Shown here: positions 9,796 to 18,973 of the stretch, in pieces | Layout: every line of letters begins with the position of its first letter | How positions within the stretch are numbered: position 1 is the stretch's first letter | DNA from: Bacteroidota bacterium | Lineage (GTDB): Bacteria > Bacteroidota > Ignavibacteria > UBA10030 > SZUA-254 | Reading direction: 5' to 3' | NCBI GenBank assembly: GCA_036522515.1 | Contig: DATDFQ010000024.1 | Span: forward strand, 1 to 43,172 | Length of the DNA stretch: 43,172 bases | Made by a program: the position numbers and the translations under genes | The notes under the pieces: model-generated | Told to the model about the DNA's origin: nothing | Databases searched by the model: none | Seen by the model: only the letters and a program-made list of their open reading frames with translations

Positions 9796-9885
9796 AGCAA
9801 AAAGATGCCAAACGGTGGGATTTTGAGGGGATTGGGATCAGGGGGCTTGACGCTCAATTCGGGGGAGCCCTCAGCAAAGCCGCGA

Positions 9886-11391
9886 CTACCGGCCCCCCTC
9901 GGGCGCCGGCGCCGGGCCGAGCACGTCTTCGATCGTCAGATTCCTGATCGTCCCGAGGCTCAGTCCTGCGATCCCCTGTTCGACCTGTTTCCTGTCTCCG
10001 ACGACGACAATCGCCATCTTTTCCGGGTCAAGGTACTTGCGCGCGACCCGCTGCACGTCTTCCTTTGTGACGGCGCGAACGCGGCTGTTGTACTCATCGA
10101 AGTATTCATCGCCCAGTCGGTAGAGGAAAAGATCGACGAGCTGGTCAGCCACCTGGGCGACCGACTGGAAGTTTCCGGGATATTTGAGCGTCAAATAGTT
10201 TTCTGCCCTCGAGAGCTCTTCGTCGGAGACCGGCTCGAGGATCCCCTTGATCTCCTTCATGAATTCCGTCAACGCCTTGTCCGTCACCGCCGTCTGGACC
10301 GAAGCGGCAGCGCGGAATGCCCCCGGATTCATCAGAAAATCAAATCCGGAAAACGCCCCGTAGGTGTAGCCATGGGTCTCCCGGAGGTTCTGGTTCAACC
10401 GCGACCTGAACGATCCGCCGAGAATCGTGTTCATCACGATCAGCGGGAAGTAATCCTCCGTTGCGCGCCTGGCCCCGATCCTTCCGACCGTGATCACCGA
10501 TTGCGGCGCCCCCGGTTTGTCGACAAGGTAGACCGTCCGCTCCTTCACCTGTTCCGCCGCGGGAAACGGCTGCTGGTCGGTCTCTCCCCTTTCCCATTTG
10601 CCGAACGCGTCCTCCAGCCTGGGGAGGATCTCCTTCGCGGTGACGTCCCCGACAACGATCAGGGCGGAGTTGTTCGGTCGGACGTACTTCCTGTGAAATT
10701 TTCTCAAATCGTCCACCGACATCGCGCGAAGGCTCTTCTCGTTTCCGATCGTGATTCTGCCGTACGGGTGGTCCGGCCCAAAGAGCGTTTGGTTGAAGAG
10801 CACCCTTGAGATCTGCGGCGGATCGTCCCGCCACTGGGTGAGCGTGGTGAGACGCTCCTTCCTGTTCCGCTCAAGTTCTTCTGACGGAAAGGTGGGCCGT
10901 AAGACCATGTCCGCGAAGAGCGCGAGCGCGGAATCAACCTTGGAAAGCGAAGCGTGCATCACCACGCCGAGCGTGTGCTGCCCCGCGTACGGGGAGATAT
11001 TCGCGCCGAGAAAATCGATCGCATCCGCAAGTTGCAGCGCGGTCCTCGAGCCGGCCCCCTCTTCGAGCATCGACGCGGTCATGTCGGCAAGTCCGGGCAA
11101 CGCGGGCGGATCCATCGCAGAGCCGGTCTGAGCGACCAGTTCCATCTGGACAAGGGAAACGTTATGCTTCTCCATCAATATGACCTGGAGGTCATTCGAC
11201 AACTTGAGATGCTGGATCGGAGGAAGTTTCAGCGAGGGGATCGGTCCGGGGGAAGGCGGTTTGCTCCGGTCAGGCGCCTGAGCGAAGAGGCTTGGTCCTG
11301 CCACAATCAGGACATAGGCCACGAAGCTCGCGGCCGCACGGATGAGCGAAGGGTCCAGCATTCTCATCTCCAAAGCGGGGTCAATCGTCAC
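9886..11391 (-). CDS. M16 peptidase-like protein, catalytically inactive partner
   Basis: About 500 residues with an N-terminal signal or membrane segment and two M16 domains. The zinc motif HxxEH expected around residue 100 is replaced by GLADMTASMLEEGAG, so the protein should not bind zinc. The substrate-binding arginine/tyrosine-type C-terminal half (YTYGAF, RSRLNQNLRE) is kept. This is the pattern of the inactive subunit of two-gene M16B peptidases, and the active subunit lies directly upstream. GTG 11391 overlaps the upstream stop (GTGA) and has AAGGGGG before it. ATG 11361, preceded by GGAG, is an alternative start. Together the pair should form a periplasmic heterodimeric clamshell protease. 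Confidence 0.88.
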   Translation of the reverse strand: MTIDPALEMRMLDPSLIRAAASFVAYVLIVAGPSLFAQAPDRSKPPSPGPIPSLKLPPIQHLKLSNDLQVILMEKHNVSLVQMELVAQTGSAMDPPALPGLADMTASMLEEGAGSRTALQLADAIDFLGANISPYAGQHTLGVVMHASLSKVDSALALFADMVLRPTFPSEELERNRKERLTTLTQWRDDPPQISRVLFNQTLFGPDHPYGRITIGNEKSLRAMSVDDLRKFHRKYVRPNNSALIVVGDVTAKEILPRLEDAFGKWERGETDQQPFPAAEQVKERTVYLVDKPGAPQSVITVGRIGARRATEDYFPLIVMNTILGGSFRSRLNQNLRETHGYTYGAFSGFDFLMNPGAFRAAASVQTAVTDKALTEFMKEIKGILEPVSDEELSRAENYLTLKYPGNFQSVAQVADQLVDLFLYRLGDEYFDEYNSRVRAVTKEDVQRVARKYLDPEKMAIVVVGDRKQVEQGIAGLSLGTIRNLTIEDVLGPAPAPEGGR

Positions 11392-12761
11392 TTCACGCCC
11401 CCTTGTCTCGCCGGAGCCGCCAGATCCCTCTTCCCTTCCGGAACAATGCTCAGGACGACATTCCCGTCGTCCCTGAGAAATGTCCTTGCCGCGTTGCGGA
11501 TGTCTTCGGGGGAGAGCGCCCTGTATCTTGACAGGTCCTCGTTGAAATAATCCGGGTTCCCTGTTTCGGTGAAATACGCGTTAAGCTGGTCGGCCTTGCC
11601 GCCGAACCCGCCGATCTGCTCCAGGCGATCGAGAAAGTTCGCCTCGAACCCGTTGACCGCCCGCTGAACCTCCCGGAGCGTGGGGGGTTCGTCCTTGATC
11701 CTTTGGAGCTCTTCGCGGACCACTTCCTCAAGCTCGGCAAGCGTATGCCCTGCCCGGGCGGTCACGACGATCGAGAATTTAGACCCGAGGAAGGACGACT
11801 CCTGTCCCGAGGAAACATCCTGTGCGATCTGAAGATCGTACACGAGACGCTTGAAAAGCCTTGCGTTCTTGCTTCCGGTCAGGATGTTCGACAGGACATC
11901 GAGCTCCGCATCGCCGGGAGCGAAATGCCGCGGGGTGATCCAACTGATATAGAGCCGGGGAAGCTGGACCTTGTCCTCATGCACGAGCCGCTTTTCCTGC
12001 GTGATCGAGGCCGGAGGTATCCCGAGCGGGGGGACGGGCTTCCCCCTGGGAACGTCGCTGAACCATTTTTGCACAAGGGTTTTCGTCCTCGCAGGATCGA
12101 TATCCCCCGCGATGGCGAGGCTCGCGTTGTTCGGCACGTAGTATTTCCTGAAGAACTCCACGACGTCGTCGAAACTCGCCGCGGTGAGGTCCTCCATAGA
12201 GCCGATGGTCGGCCAATGGTACGGATGATCGGGGGGATAAATATTTTCGTCGAGCAGGATCGAGGCCATGCCGTAGGGCTGGTTCTCGTACGACTCGCGC
12301 CTTTCATTTTTGACGACATCGCGCTGGGCGTCCAGCTTCGCGGGCGTCATCGCGTCGATCAGGTGAGCGGCCCTGTCGGATTCCAGAAAGAGGGCGAGCT
12401 CGAGCGCGTTGCTCGGGACGTTCTCCCAGTAGTTCGTCCGGTCCGCGCTCGTGGAGGCGTTGTTCTGCCCGCCGGCCGCTTCGAGCCATTCGTCGAACAT
12501 GCCGACCGGCACGTGGCCCGATCCCTCAAACATCACGTGCTCGAAGAGATGCGCGAACCCCGTCCTCCCCGGTTTCTCATTTGCCGACCCCACGTGATAC
12601 CACATGTTGCACGAGACGACCGGAACCGAATGGTCCTCATGGAGGATCACCTCAAGCCCGTTCGGAAGAGAGAATCTTTCAAATTTCACGGCGAGCTGCG
12701 CTTGTGCGAGCGTGAGAACGAGAAACGTCGGCAGGACCGACGCAACAACCTTGGCTGTCAT
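11388..12761 (-). CDS. M16 zinc peptidase, active subunit
   Basis: A secreted M16 family metallopeptidase. The signal peptide is at 1-22 (MTAKVVASVLPTFLVL...AQA), and the inverted zinc motif HLFEH occupies residues 71-75 with the downstream glutamate in NERRESYE. Two M16 domains make up ~457 residues. The reading frame extends to TTG 12791, but ATG 12761 starts right at the signal peptide. It overlaps its inactive partner by 4 bp, implying coupled translation and equal amounts. The substrates are probably short unfolded peptides in the periplasm. A strand-specific 42-bp repeat cluster lies just upstream. Confidence 0.92.
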   Translation of the reverse strand: MTAKVVASVLPTFLVLTLAQAQLAVKFERFSLPNGLEVILHEDHSVPVVSCNMWYHVGSANEKPGRTGFAHLFEHVMFEGSGHVPVGMFDEWLEAAGGQNNASTSADRTNYWENVPSNALELALFLESDRAAHLIDAMTPAKLDAQRDVVKNERRESYENQPYGMASILLDENIYPPDHPYHWPTIGSMEDLTAASFDDVVEFFRKYYVPNNASLAIAGDIDPARTKTLVQKWFSDVPRGKPVPPLGIPPASITQEKRLVHEDKVQLPRLYISWITPRHFAPGDAELDVLSNILTGSKNARLFKRLVYDLQIAQDVSSGQESSFLGSKFSIVVTARAGHTLAELEEVVREELQRIKDEPPTLREVQRAVNGFEANFLDRLEQIGGFGGKADQLNAYFTETGNPDYFNEDLSRYRALSPEDIRNAARTFLRDDGNVVLSIVPEGKRDLAAPARQGGVK

Positions 12762-12804
12762 ATGGACACCGCTTGGACATGGATGAATCAAAATCTGTAG
12801 GGTG

Positions 12805-12930
12805 GTCCGTCATCCTGACCATTTTTGGGTCGGGATTTTTGTCTAAAGCTGTCATCCCAACATAATTCAGGTCGGGATGTTTATGAAAGACCGTCATCCC
12901 GACATGCTTTAGGTCGGGATCTTTATACGT
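12805..12930. repeat. three tandem 42-bp palindromic repeats (family A)
   Basis: Units begin at 12805, 12847 and 12889, an exact 42-bp period, each starting C(C/T)GTCATCC. The third unit holds a perfect stem ATCCCGAC / GTCGGGAT around a short loop, and the other two are diverged versions. Two further units, in inverted orientation, occur at 37819-37897. Confidence 0.85.
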
Positions 12931-12956
12931 TTTTGTTTCTCGTACCAGTGCTCTCC

Positions 12957-12999
12957 TCCCTTGTCATTCTGAGGAGCGGAGCTCCGAAGAATCTCCCCT
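12957..12999. repeat. diverged fragment of repeat family B
   Basis: Reads CTTGTCATTCTGAGGAGCGGAGCTCCGAAGAATCTC, matching the TGTCATCCTGAG...GAAGGATCTC pattern of the complete element at 42806-42904. It abuts the end of nuoI. Confidence 0.55.
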
Positions 13000-13517
13000 C
13001 ACCGGTTCGCGCGCAGGAACTCCAACCGGTCCTTAAGCTTTTCCGCGGGGGTGAGCAACTTGTCTTTCCCGAAAATCGCGTCCTGCTGGCTCGTGAAGGT
13101 CAGCTCGTAATCCTTGCTCATCACGATCGCCTCTTCCGGGCAGACCTCCTCGCAAAACCCGCAGAAGATGCAGCGCAGCATGTTGATCTCGAACACGACC
13201 GGATACCGCTCCTTCGGAAGCTCGCTCTCGGAACCCTGCACCTCGATCGCGAGCGCCGGGCAGACTCGCGCGCAGAGGCCGCACGCTACGCAGCGTTCGA
13301 TGCCGTGATCCTCCACGAGCACCGGCCTTCCCCGGAACGACGCGGGTGGATCCCACCGCTCCTCCGGGTACTGGCGCGTGAACTTGGGCCTGAACATCTG
13401 CGCCATCGTGATCCAGAGGCCCTTCGCGATTTGCGGGATGTACAGCTTCTCGAGGAACGAGAGATCCCTCTTGTGGACAATTTCGGGATGTCGCTTGGAG
13501 GCGTCAGTGGGGGTCAT
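12999..13517 (-). CDS. nuoI: NADH-quinone oxidoreductase subunit I
   Basis: A 172-residue peripheral-arm protein of complex I carrying two [4Fe-4S] clusters (N6a/N6b) with motifs CVACGLCARVCP (residues 76-87) and CIFCGFCEEVCP (116-127). The N-terminal amphipathic part (FLEKLYIPQIAKGLWITMAQMF) contacts the membrane arm. The true start is ATG 13517, overlapping the nuoH stop as ATGA; upstream residues in the same frame are shadow. It passes electrons from NuoG towards NuoB and quinone. Normally nuoJ follows, but here the gene is followed by repeats and an M16 peptidase. Confidence 0.95.
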   Translation of the reverse strand: MTPTDASKRHPEIVHKRDLSFLEKLYIPQIAKGLWITMAQMFRPKFTRQYPEERWDPPASFRGRPVLVEDHGIERCVACGLCARVCPALAIEVQGSESELPKERYPVVFEINMLRCIFCGFCEEVCPEEAIVMSKDYELTFTSQQDAIFGKDKLLTPAEKLKDRLEFLRANR

Positions 13518-14533
13518 AGGACTCCAGCCAGAATCGCGATCCCTGTCGCCAGGAGGTTCACAATCGAGAGCGGCAGCATCACCTTCCACCCCAGCTTCAT
13601 TAATTGGTCGTACCGGAACCGGGGAATTGTCCATCGAATGATAATAAAGAACAGGACGAGGAAGCACACTTTCAGACAGAATCCCAGCACCTGAATGAGA
13701 GCGACCCACGTGTCAGAAAGCCCGATATTATGGAGAAAAGGCACCTGCCACCCGCCGAGGTAAATGGTCGTGATGATCGCGCTCGCGGTGACCATGTTCG
13801 CGTACTCGGCAAGAAAGAAGAGCCCGAATTTGAGGCCGCTGTATTCCGTGTGATATCCGCCCACCAGCTCCGGCTCGGCTTCCGGCAGATCGAACGGGAG
13901 GCGGTTGGTCTCCGCAAAGGCTGAGATCACGAAGAGCACGAATCCCACCGGCTGGAGAACGATATTCCACCTCCACCCCGCCTGCGCCTCCACGATCTTG
14001 TCGAGCTGCAGCGTTCCCGCGATCATGATCACCCCTATGAGAGAAAGCCCCATCGCAAGCTCGTAGCTGATCATCTGCGCGGACGACCTGAGGCCCCCCA
14101 AAAGGGAATACTTGCTGTTTGACGACCACCCGCTCAACGTCACGCCGTAAACCCCCAGCGAGGTAAGCGCAAGAACGTAGAGTATGCCGATATTAACATC
14201 GGCGATCTGAAGCTTGATCTCCTGGCCGAAGAGAACCAGCCGGTTCCCGAACGGAATGACCGCGAACGTCGTCAGCGCCACCACGATCGAGATCACCGGC
14301 GCAAGGTCGTGGAGAAACGAATTGGCATTCGTCGGAACGATGTCTTCTTTCGTAACGAGCTTCAGGACGTCTGCGAGGGGCTGCAGCATCCCCTTCCACC
14401 CGACCCTGTTCGGGCCGATCCTGTTCTGTATGGCCGCGGCAACCTTCCGCTCGACCAGGACCGTGTAGGCGACCGTCGTGAGGAGGGCGCCAAGAACAAT
14501 CGCGATTTTAATCGCCGCAATCAGGATTTCCAT
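13514..14533 (-). CDS. nuoH: NADH-quinone oxidoreductase subunit H
   Basis: A 339-residue polytopic membrane protein with about eight hydrophobic segments. Family signatures include NRIGPNRVGWKGMLQPLAD, the loop following ETNRLPFDLPEAE, and GYHTEYSGLKFGLFFLAEYAN. NuoH forms part of the quinone chamber and couples quinone chemistry to proton pumping. It starts at ATG 14533, overlapping the last base of the nuoG stop (TGATG), and ends with an ATGA overlap to nuoI. The three genes are clearly translationally coupled. Confidence 0.97.
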   Translation of the reverse strand: MEILIAAIKIAIVLGALLTTVAYTVLVERKVAAAIQNRIGPNRVGWKGMLQPLADVLKLVTKEDIVPTNANSFLHDLAPVISIVVALTTFAVIPFGNRLVLFGQEIKLQIADVNIGILYVLALTSLGVYGVTLSGWSSNSKYSLLGGLRSSAQMISYELAMGLSLIGVIMIAGTLQLDKIVEAQAGWRWNIVLQPVGFVLFVISAFAETNRLPFDLPEAEPELVGGYHTEYSGLKFGLFFLAEYANMVTASAIITTIYLGGWQVPFLHNIGLSDTWVALIQVLGFCLKVCFLVLFFIIIRWTIPRFRYDQLMKLGWKVMLPLSIVNLLATGIAILAGVL

Positions 14534-16215
14534 CAGGTCCGGACCGCGTTTGCCATTAAAGAACTCTTCCTGAGCTTCATTCCCCTCGATCCTATCTTTG
14601 CGTACGTCATGCCCTTGAATGCGCCGACAGTCGAGGCGATCTCGTTGAACACGTCCTCAGCCGTGTTGAATTTCCACCTAGAATTAAGCGCGCCCGCGAC
14701 ATTCGTCAAAATCCGCCAGGTGGGGCGCGCTTCGCGCTTCAAGGATTTGGTCCACCGGTCGTTCGGAGCGCCGAACTTGTCGAGGCGGCTCATCGAAAAG
14801 CCGTCGAGCGCCCTGTCCATCTCGGCAGTCGCCACGGCGGGCCGCAACCTTTGAACGTGGCCCTGAAAATTCACAATCGTCCCGTGCTTCTCGGCGTAGG
14901 TGGAGCTGGATAAGACGATATCGGCGATCTTTGTCGTTTCGTTCACGCTCGAGGCGTGCACGATCAGCAAATCCAATTTCGACAACACCTCCGCCACATC
15001 CGGGTCGGCGGCGAGATCCTCGTCGATGACGTACAGCGCCTTGATCGAGCCCGCGTTGATGCCCTCCAGGACGGATTCAAGGTCGAGCGCGGTCGTCCCG
15101 GAGGAGAGCCCGATCTCGGTGGCCCCGTATCCGTTCGGTGTCTTGTCCTCCCGGAGAAGTATTTCGTCCCCCGATCCTTCGATCACGTGTTTCAGAACGC
15201 CCATCCTCTTCGCCCCGAGAGAATCCATCAGCTTCATGAGCGCGAAGTTATCCTCGTTCGTCGCGTAGGGAGACGGGACCCCCGCTATTTCCGATCTCTT
15301 GAAGGCTTTCAGCTCGAGCGCGGTTCGCGAGATCGCCTCGTCCCAACCGACGGGGACGAGCTTGTCGTCTTTTCTGATCATCGGCTGGTTGATCCGCGTT
15401 CCCGCATCGACGGACTTGAAGGTTTCCAGCCTGCCGAAGTCGCACATCCAATAGTCGTTCACATCGGGGTTGAACCGTGGGGTCAGGCGGAGGATCTGGT
15501 TGTTGCGCACCCACATCTTGACGTTGCAGCCCCTTGCGCAACCCTGGCAGACGGTATCGGTCGCCGACATCTCCCAGACACGCGCCTTGAACCGGAAATC
15601 CTTGCTCGTCAGCGCGCCCACGGGACAGATGTCGATCGTGTTCATCGAATAAGGGTTGTCGAGCTTTTCGTCCGGGAAGGTCGTGAGCTCCACATGGTCC
15701 GCCCGCTGCGTGAAGACAAGCTGGGGGCTTTTCGCGACCTCGGAGCAAAACCTGACGCACCGCGAGCACATGATGCACCGCTCGGTATCGAGCATGACAT
15801 TCGGGCCGAGTTCGACCCGTTTTGGCTTGCGGACTTTGTTGAACTCGAACCTGCTCTGCCCTACACTATAATTGTATGCGTAGTCCTGGAGCTTGCATTC
15901 GCCGGCCTCGTCGCAGATGGGGCAATCGAGCGGGTGGTTTATCAGGAGAAACTCCATCACCGCCTGCTGCGCGTTCACGACCCGGTCCGAATTTGTCTTC
16001 ACGACCATCCCCTCGGCGACCTGGGTGGAGCATGCGATGACAAGCTTGGGAAGTTTCTCCACTTCCACGAGGCACATGCGGCAGTTCCCCGCCACCGAAA
16101 GGCGCGGGTGCCAGCAGAAATGCGGGATGGTGATGCCGTTCTGAAACGCCGCCTGGATGATGGTCGAAGTTGCTTCGACCTCGAGTTGCTTGCCGTCGAT
16201 CGTTATCTTGGGCAT
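14533..16215 (-). CDS. nuoG: NADH-quinone oxidoreductase subunit G
   Basis: A 560-residue subunit with the full N-terminal iron-sulphur set. A [2Fe-2S] ferredoxin domain carries CWHPRLSVAGNCRMC. The His/Cys motif region is HPLDCPICDEAGECKL, the [4Fe-4S] motif is CIMCSRCVRFCSEV, and the N7-type motif is CQGCARGCN. The molybdopterin-oxidoreductase-like C-terminal domain is present but much shorter than in the ~900-residue E. coli subunit, as in several short NuoG lineages. It receives electrons from NuoEF in the NADH-oxidising arm. nuoEF are not upstream, where alanine dehydrogenase lies 66 bp away. Confidence 0.95.
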   Translation of the reverse strand: MPKITIDGKQLEVEATSTIIQAAFQNGITIPHFCWHPRLSVAGNCRMCLVEVEKLPKLVIACSTQVAEGMVVKTNSDRVVNAQQAVMEFLLINHPLDCPICDEAGECKLQDYAYNYSVGQSRFEFNKVRKPKRVELGPNVMLDTERCIMCSRCVRFCSEVAKSPQLVFTQRADHVELTTFPDEKLDNPYSMNTIDICPVGALTSKDFRFKARVWEMSATDTVCQGCARGCNVKMWVRNNQILRLTPRFNPDVNDYWMCDFGRLETFKSVDAGTRINQPMIRKDDKLVPVGWDEAISRTALELKAFKRSEIAGVPSPYATNEDNFALMKLMDSLGAKRMGVLKHVIEGSGDEILLREDKTPNGYGATEIGLSSGTTALDLESVLEGINAGSIKALYVIDEDLAADPDVAEVLSKLDLLIVHASSVNETTKIADIVLSSSTYAEKHGTIVNFQGHVQRLRPAVATAEMDRALDGFSMSRLDKFGAPNDRWTKSLKREARPTWRILTNVAGALNSRWKFNTAEDVFNEIASTVGAFKGMTYAKIGSRGMKLRKSSLMANAVRT

Positions 16216-16281
16216 CAGCTCTGAGCGGAGAAGATGGGAGATAGAATTGAGCTTGCCTGGGGGATATCCACCTGAGAGATA

Positions 16282-17394
16282 CTAATCGAGGCCATTGAAG
16301 GGCTTGAAGGGCAATCCGAACGCGTCCGCCACTCCCTTATAGGTAATCTCTCCCCCGACGATATTGACTCCGAGCCGGAGCTCGTTGTTCGTCGCGACCG
16401 CGTTGGCGAATCCTTTGGCGGCGATTTCGGCCGCATAGGGAAGCGTCGCATTCGTGAGCGCCACCGTCGAGGTAAACGGAACGGCGCCCGGCATGTTCGC
16501 AACGCAATAGTGCACGACTCCCTCGACGACAAATGTCGGGTTCTCATGCGTGGTCGGCTTGCAGGTTTCGACGCAGCCGCCCTGATCTACCGAGACATCG
16601 ATGATCACCGACCGGGGCTTCATCGATTTTAGCATTTCCCGCGTGACGAGGTGCGGGGCCTTCGCTCCCGGAATCAACACCGCGCCGATGACGAGATCGG
16701 CCTTCGCGATCATTTTGAGGATGTTGTACGGGTTCGACATCAGCGTCACGACGTTTTTCGGCATCACGTCTTCCAGGTATCGGAGCCGGTAGAGATTGTT
16801 ATCGAGGATCGTGACTCTCGCACCCAGCCCCGAAGCGATCTTGGCTGCGTTCGTTCCGACAATGCCGCCGCCGATCACGACCACGTCGCAGGGCTCCGTT
16901 CCCGGGACACCGCCCAGGAGGACTCCTCTTCCCCCCATCGTGGATTCCAGGTACTTCGCGCCTTCCTGCGGCGCCATCCTGCCCGCCACCTCGCTCATCG
17001 GAATCAGCAAAGGGAGCGATCCATCTGTTTTCTGAACGGTCTCGTACGCGATCGCGATGCAGCGCGACTTGAGCATCGCATCGGTAAGCGTCCTGCTTGA
17101 TGCAAAATGAAAGTAGGTGAAGACGATCTGGTCCTTCTTGATCAGAGAATACTCAGGTTCAAGCGGCTCCTTCACCTTCATGATCATATCCGACTGCGCA
17201 TAGACTTCCGCAGCCGACTTGAGGATCCTCGCTCCGGCCTTCTTGTAGCTGTCATCCTCGAATCCGCTTCCGACGCCGGCATTCGACTCGACCAGAACCG
17301 TATGCCCTGCGCGCGTCAACGTCTGCGCGCCCACAGGGACGAGGGAGACGCGATTCTCGTTGGTCTTGATTTCCTTTGGGATTCCGATAATCAT
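16282..17394 (-). CDS. ald: alanine dehydrogenase
   Basis: A 370-residue NAD-dependent L-alanine dehydrogenase converting alanine reversibly to pyruvate, ammonium and NADH. It begins MIIGIPKEIKTNENRVSLVP, has the substrate-binding lysine region MKVKEPLEPEYSLI, a Rossmann dinucleotide site around VVIGGGIVGTNAAKIASGLGA, and the DQGGC motif. The length is typical. It is followed after 66 bp by nuoG, which would receive NADH-derived electrons, and is preceded by an M16 peptidase 43 bp upstream. A shared transcript is likely but not proved. Confidence 0.97.
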   Translation of the reverse strand: MIIGIPKEIKTNENRVSLVPVGAQTLTRAGHTVLVESNAGVGSGFEDDSYKKAGARILKSAAEVYAQSDMIMKVKEPLEPEYSLIKKDQIVFTYFHFASSRTLTDAMLKSRCIAIAYETVQKTDGSLPLLIPMSEVAGRMAPQEGAKYLESTMGGRGVLLGGVPGTEPCDVVVIGGGIVGTNAAKIASGLGARVTILDNNLYRLRYLEDVMPKNVVTLMSNPYNILKMIAKADLVIGAVLIPGAKAPHLVTREMLKSMKPRSVIIDVSVDQGGCVETCKPTTHENPTFVVEGVVHYCVANMPGAVPFTSTVALTNATLPYAAEIAAKGFANAVATNNELRLGVNIVGGEITYKGVADAFGLPFKPFNGLD

Positions 17395-17437
17395 ATGTTT
17401 TCGATCGATCTGGAAATACTGGGTGAAAAAGATGGTA

Positions 17438-18754
17438 TCAGGCTACGGCCTTCGGGGGAACAGGTTTCTCCTCCTTCGAGGGCTTGATGATCACGGTGGA
17501 GAACTTGTCCACGTTGAACAATTTTCGAGCGGCCTCGAGGACCTCGTCCGCCTTGACCGAATCGATGGCGGCGATAATCTCCTGCAGGCCCACGAATTCC
17601 TCGAAATAAATCTCCCCGCTTCCGAGGCGCATCATTCTGTTCGACATGCTCTCAAGTCCGAGGACAATCATTCCTTTGAGCTGTGCTTTCGTTCGCCGCA
17701 ACTCCTCCGCGCTGATCCGGTTCGCAGTAAGCTTACTGAGTTCTTTGTTTATCAGCTCGATCGAGTTGTCGATGTTCTTGGAATCGGTACCTATATAGAC
17801 GCCGAAATTTCCCGTATCGCTGAGGAGATTGGCAAATGAAAAGACGTTGTATGCGAAACCATACTTCTCTCGGATATTCTGAAACAGACGAGAGCTCATT
17901 CCCTCACCAAGGAGGGTATTGAGAACCATGAGCGGGTAACGGATCTTGCTCCGTACTCCGTAGCCGACCGTTCCCGTGCAGACATGGGCCTGGAGAATCG
18001 GCTTTTCGATAACCTGGCGTCCCGGTCTCAGCCGACGAGAACCGACGGCGCGCCGGGCACCTGATCGCTTCGTGTCCAACCCGCCGAAATACCTCTCGAC
18101 GATCGCAACGAGCTTTTCGTGCTTCAAGTTGCCAGCGGCGGCAACGACGATTCCACTGGGAACATAATAGCCTCGGAGGTATTTCTTGAGGTCCATCCGG
18201 GAAAAGGTTTTGATGCTCTCCGCCCTGCCGATAATCGGGTTCCCGAGGGGATGATCATGAAAGATCGTGCTATCGAAATGGTCGTGGATCAGCTCCTCGG
18301 GGTCGTCCTCGAGGTTTTTCAACTCCTCGAGAATCACCTTCTTCTCCTTTGCCATTTCTTTGACATCGAAGAGAGGATTCCGGACTAGGTCCGAGATCAC
18401 ATCGAGGGCTTTCAGGAGATTATCATCAAGAATGCGGGCGTAGAAGCAAGTTTGCTCTTTCGTGGTGAATGCGTTCAGGTAGCCCCCAACGCCCTCCAGG
18501 CTACGCGCGATCTGTTGGGCAGAATAGCGCTCAGTCCCCTTGAAAACCATGTGTTCGAGGAAATGGGAGATTCCGTTCTTGTGTCGGTGCTCATCCCGCG
18601 ATCCGACATTGATCCACACGCCCACGGAGATGGACCGGACATATGGGATCTCCTCAGACACGATCCTGATTCCATTGGGCAATACAGTTTTGCGATAACT
18701 GAATTGCTGCATCGACTCAGAAGCTCGGATAATACTCGTGGAGGTCTTGGGCAT
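17438..18754 (-). CDS. M16 zinc peptidase (processing-peptidase type)
   Basis: About 438 residues. The zinc motif HFLEH is at residues 64-68 with the distal glutamate in KVILEELKNLEDDPEEL, and an M16_C domain follows. No signal peptide is seen from ATG 18754, so it is probably cytoplasmic or inner-membrane associated. It resembles YmxG/MPP-beta-like single-chain bacterial M16 proteins. The frame stays open up to 18973, but a good promoter at 18783-18811 lies inside that extension, so ATG 18754 (or 18712) is preferred. It is followed by alanine dehydrogenase. Confidence 0.92.
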   Translation of the reverse strand: MPKTSTSIIRASESMQQFSYRKTVLPNGIRIVSEEIPYVRSISVGVWINVGSRDEHRHKNGISHFLEHMVFKGTERYSAQQIARSLEGVGGYLNAFTTKEQTCFYARILDDNLLKALDVISDLVRNPLFDVKEMAKEKKVILEELKNLEDDPEELIHDHFDSTIFHDHPLGNPIIGRAESIKTFSRMDLKKYLRGYYVPSGIVVAAAGNLKHEKLVAIVERYFGGLDTKRSGARRAVGSRRLRPGRQVIEKPILQAHVCTGTVGYGVRSKIRYPLMVLNTLLGEGMSSRLFQNIREKYGFAYNVFSFANLLSDTGNFGVYIGTDSKNIDNSIELINKELSKLTANRISAEELRRTKAQLKGMIVLGLESMSNRMMRLGSGEIYFEEFVGLQEIIAAIDSVKADEVLEAARKLFNVDKFSTVIIKPSKEEKPVPPKAVA

Positions 18755-18782
18755 CTTGATGGGTGGAACGTTCACTGGCGAA

Positions 18783-18811
18783 AATATATCATTTTCCGGC
18801 AAGAGAAACAA
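18783..18811 (-). promoter_or_regulatory. sigma70-type promoter before the M16 peptidase
   Basis: On the minus strand: TTGTTT (18811-18806), exactly 17 bp, TATATT (18788-18783). The predicted transcript start lies ~20 bp before ATG 18754 and argues against the longer frame. Confidence 0.65.
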
Positions 18812-18973
18812 GTATTCATGCTCATGAGATGCAGATACCGCATGCGCGCCAATATAATCAGCTAAGAAGACGGTACTGATAGAGAGGTGGAACCCTTCGA
18901 AGACGATATGAAAAAGAACAAGTGATCTAGGGCAGAGCCCGCGAAGGATCGAATCAGATGGTTGGGATCCCAA

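Noticed and set aside
11703..12800. Plus-strand frame of 365 codons
   Set aside because: Antisense shadow of the active M16 peptidase gene.
12805..12930. Three-unit repeat as a CRISPR
   Set aside because: The 42-bp units are directly adjacent and internally palindromic; there are no unique spacers and no cas genes.
14956..16224. Plus-strand frame of 422 codons
   Set aside because: Antisense shadow of nuoG, with no recognisable domain.
18755..18973. 73-codon N-terminal extension of the M16 peptidase
   Set aside because: A good promoter lies within it and the residues do not match M16 sequence.
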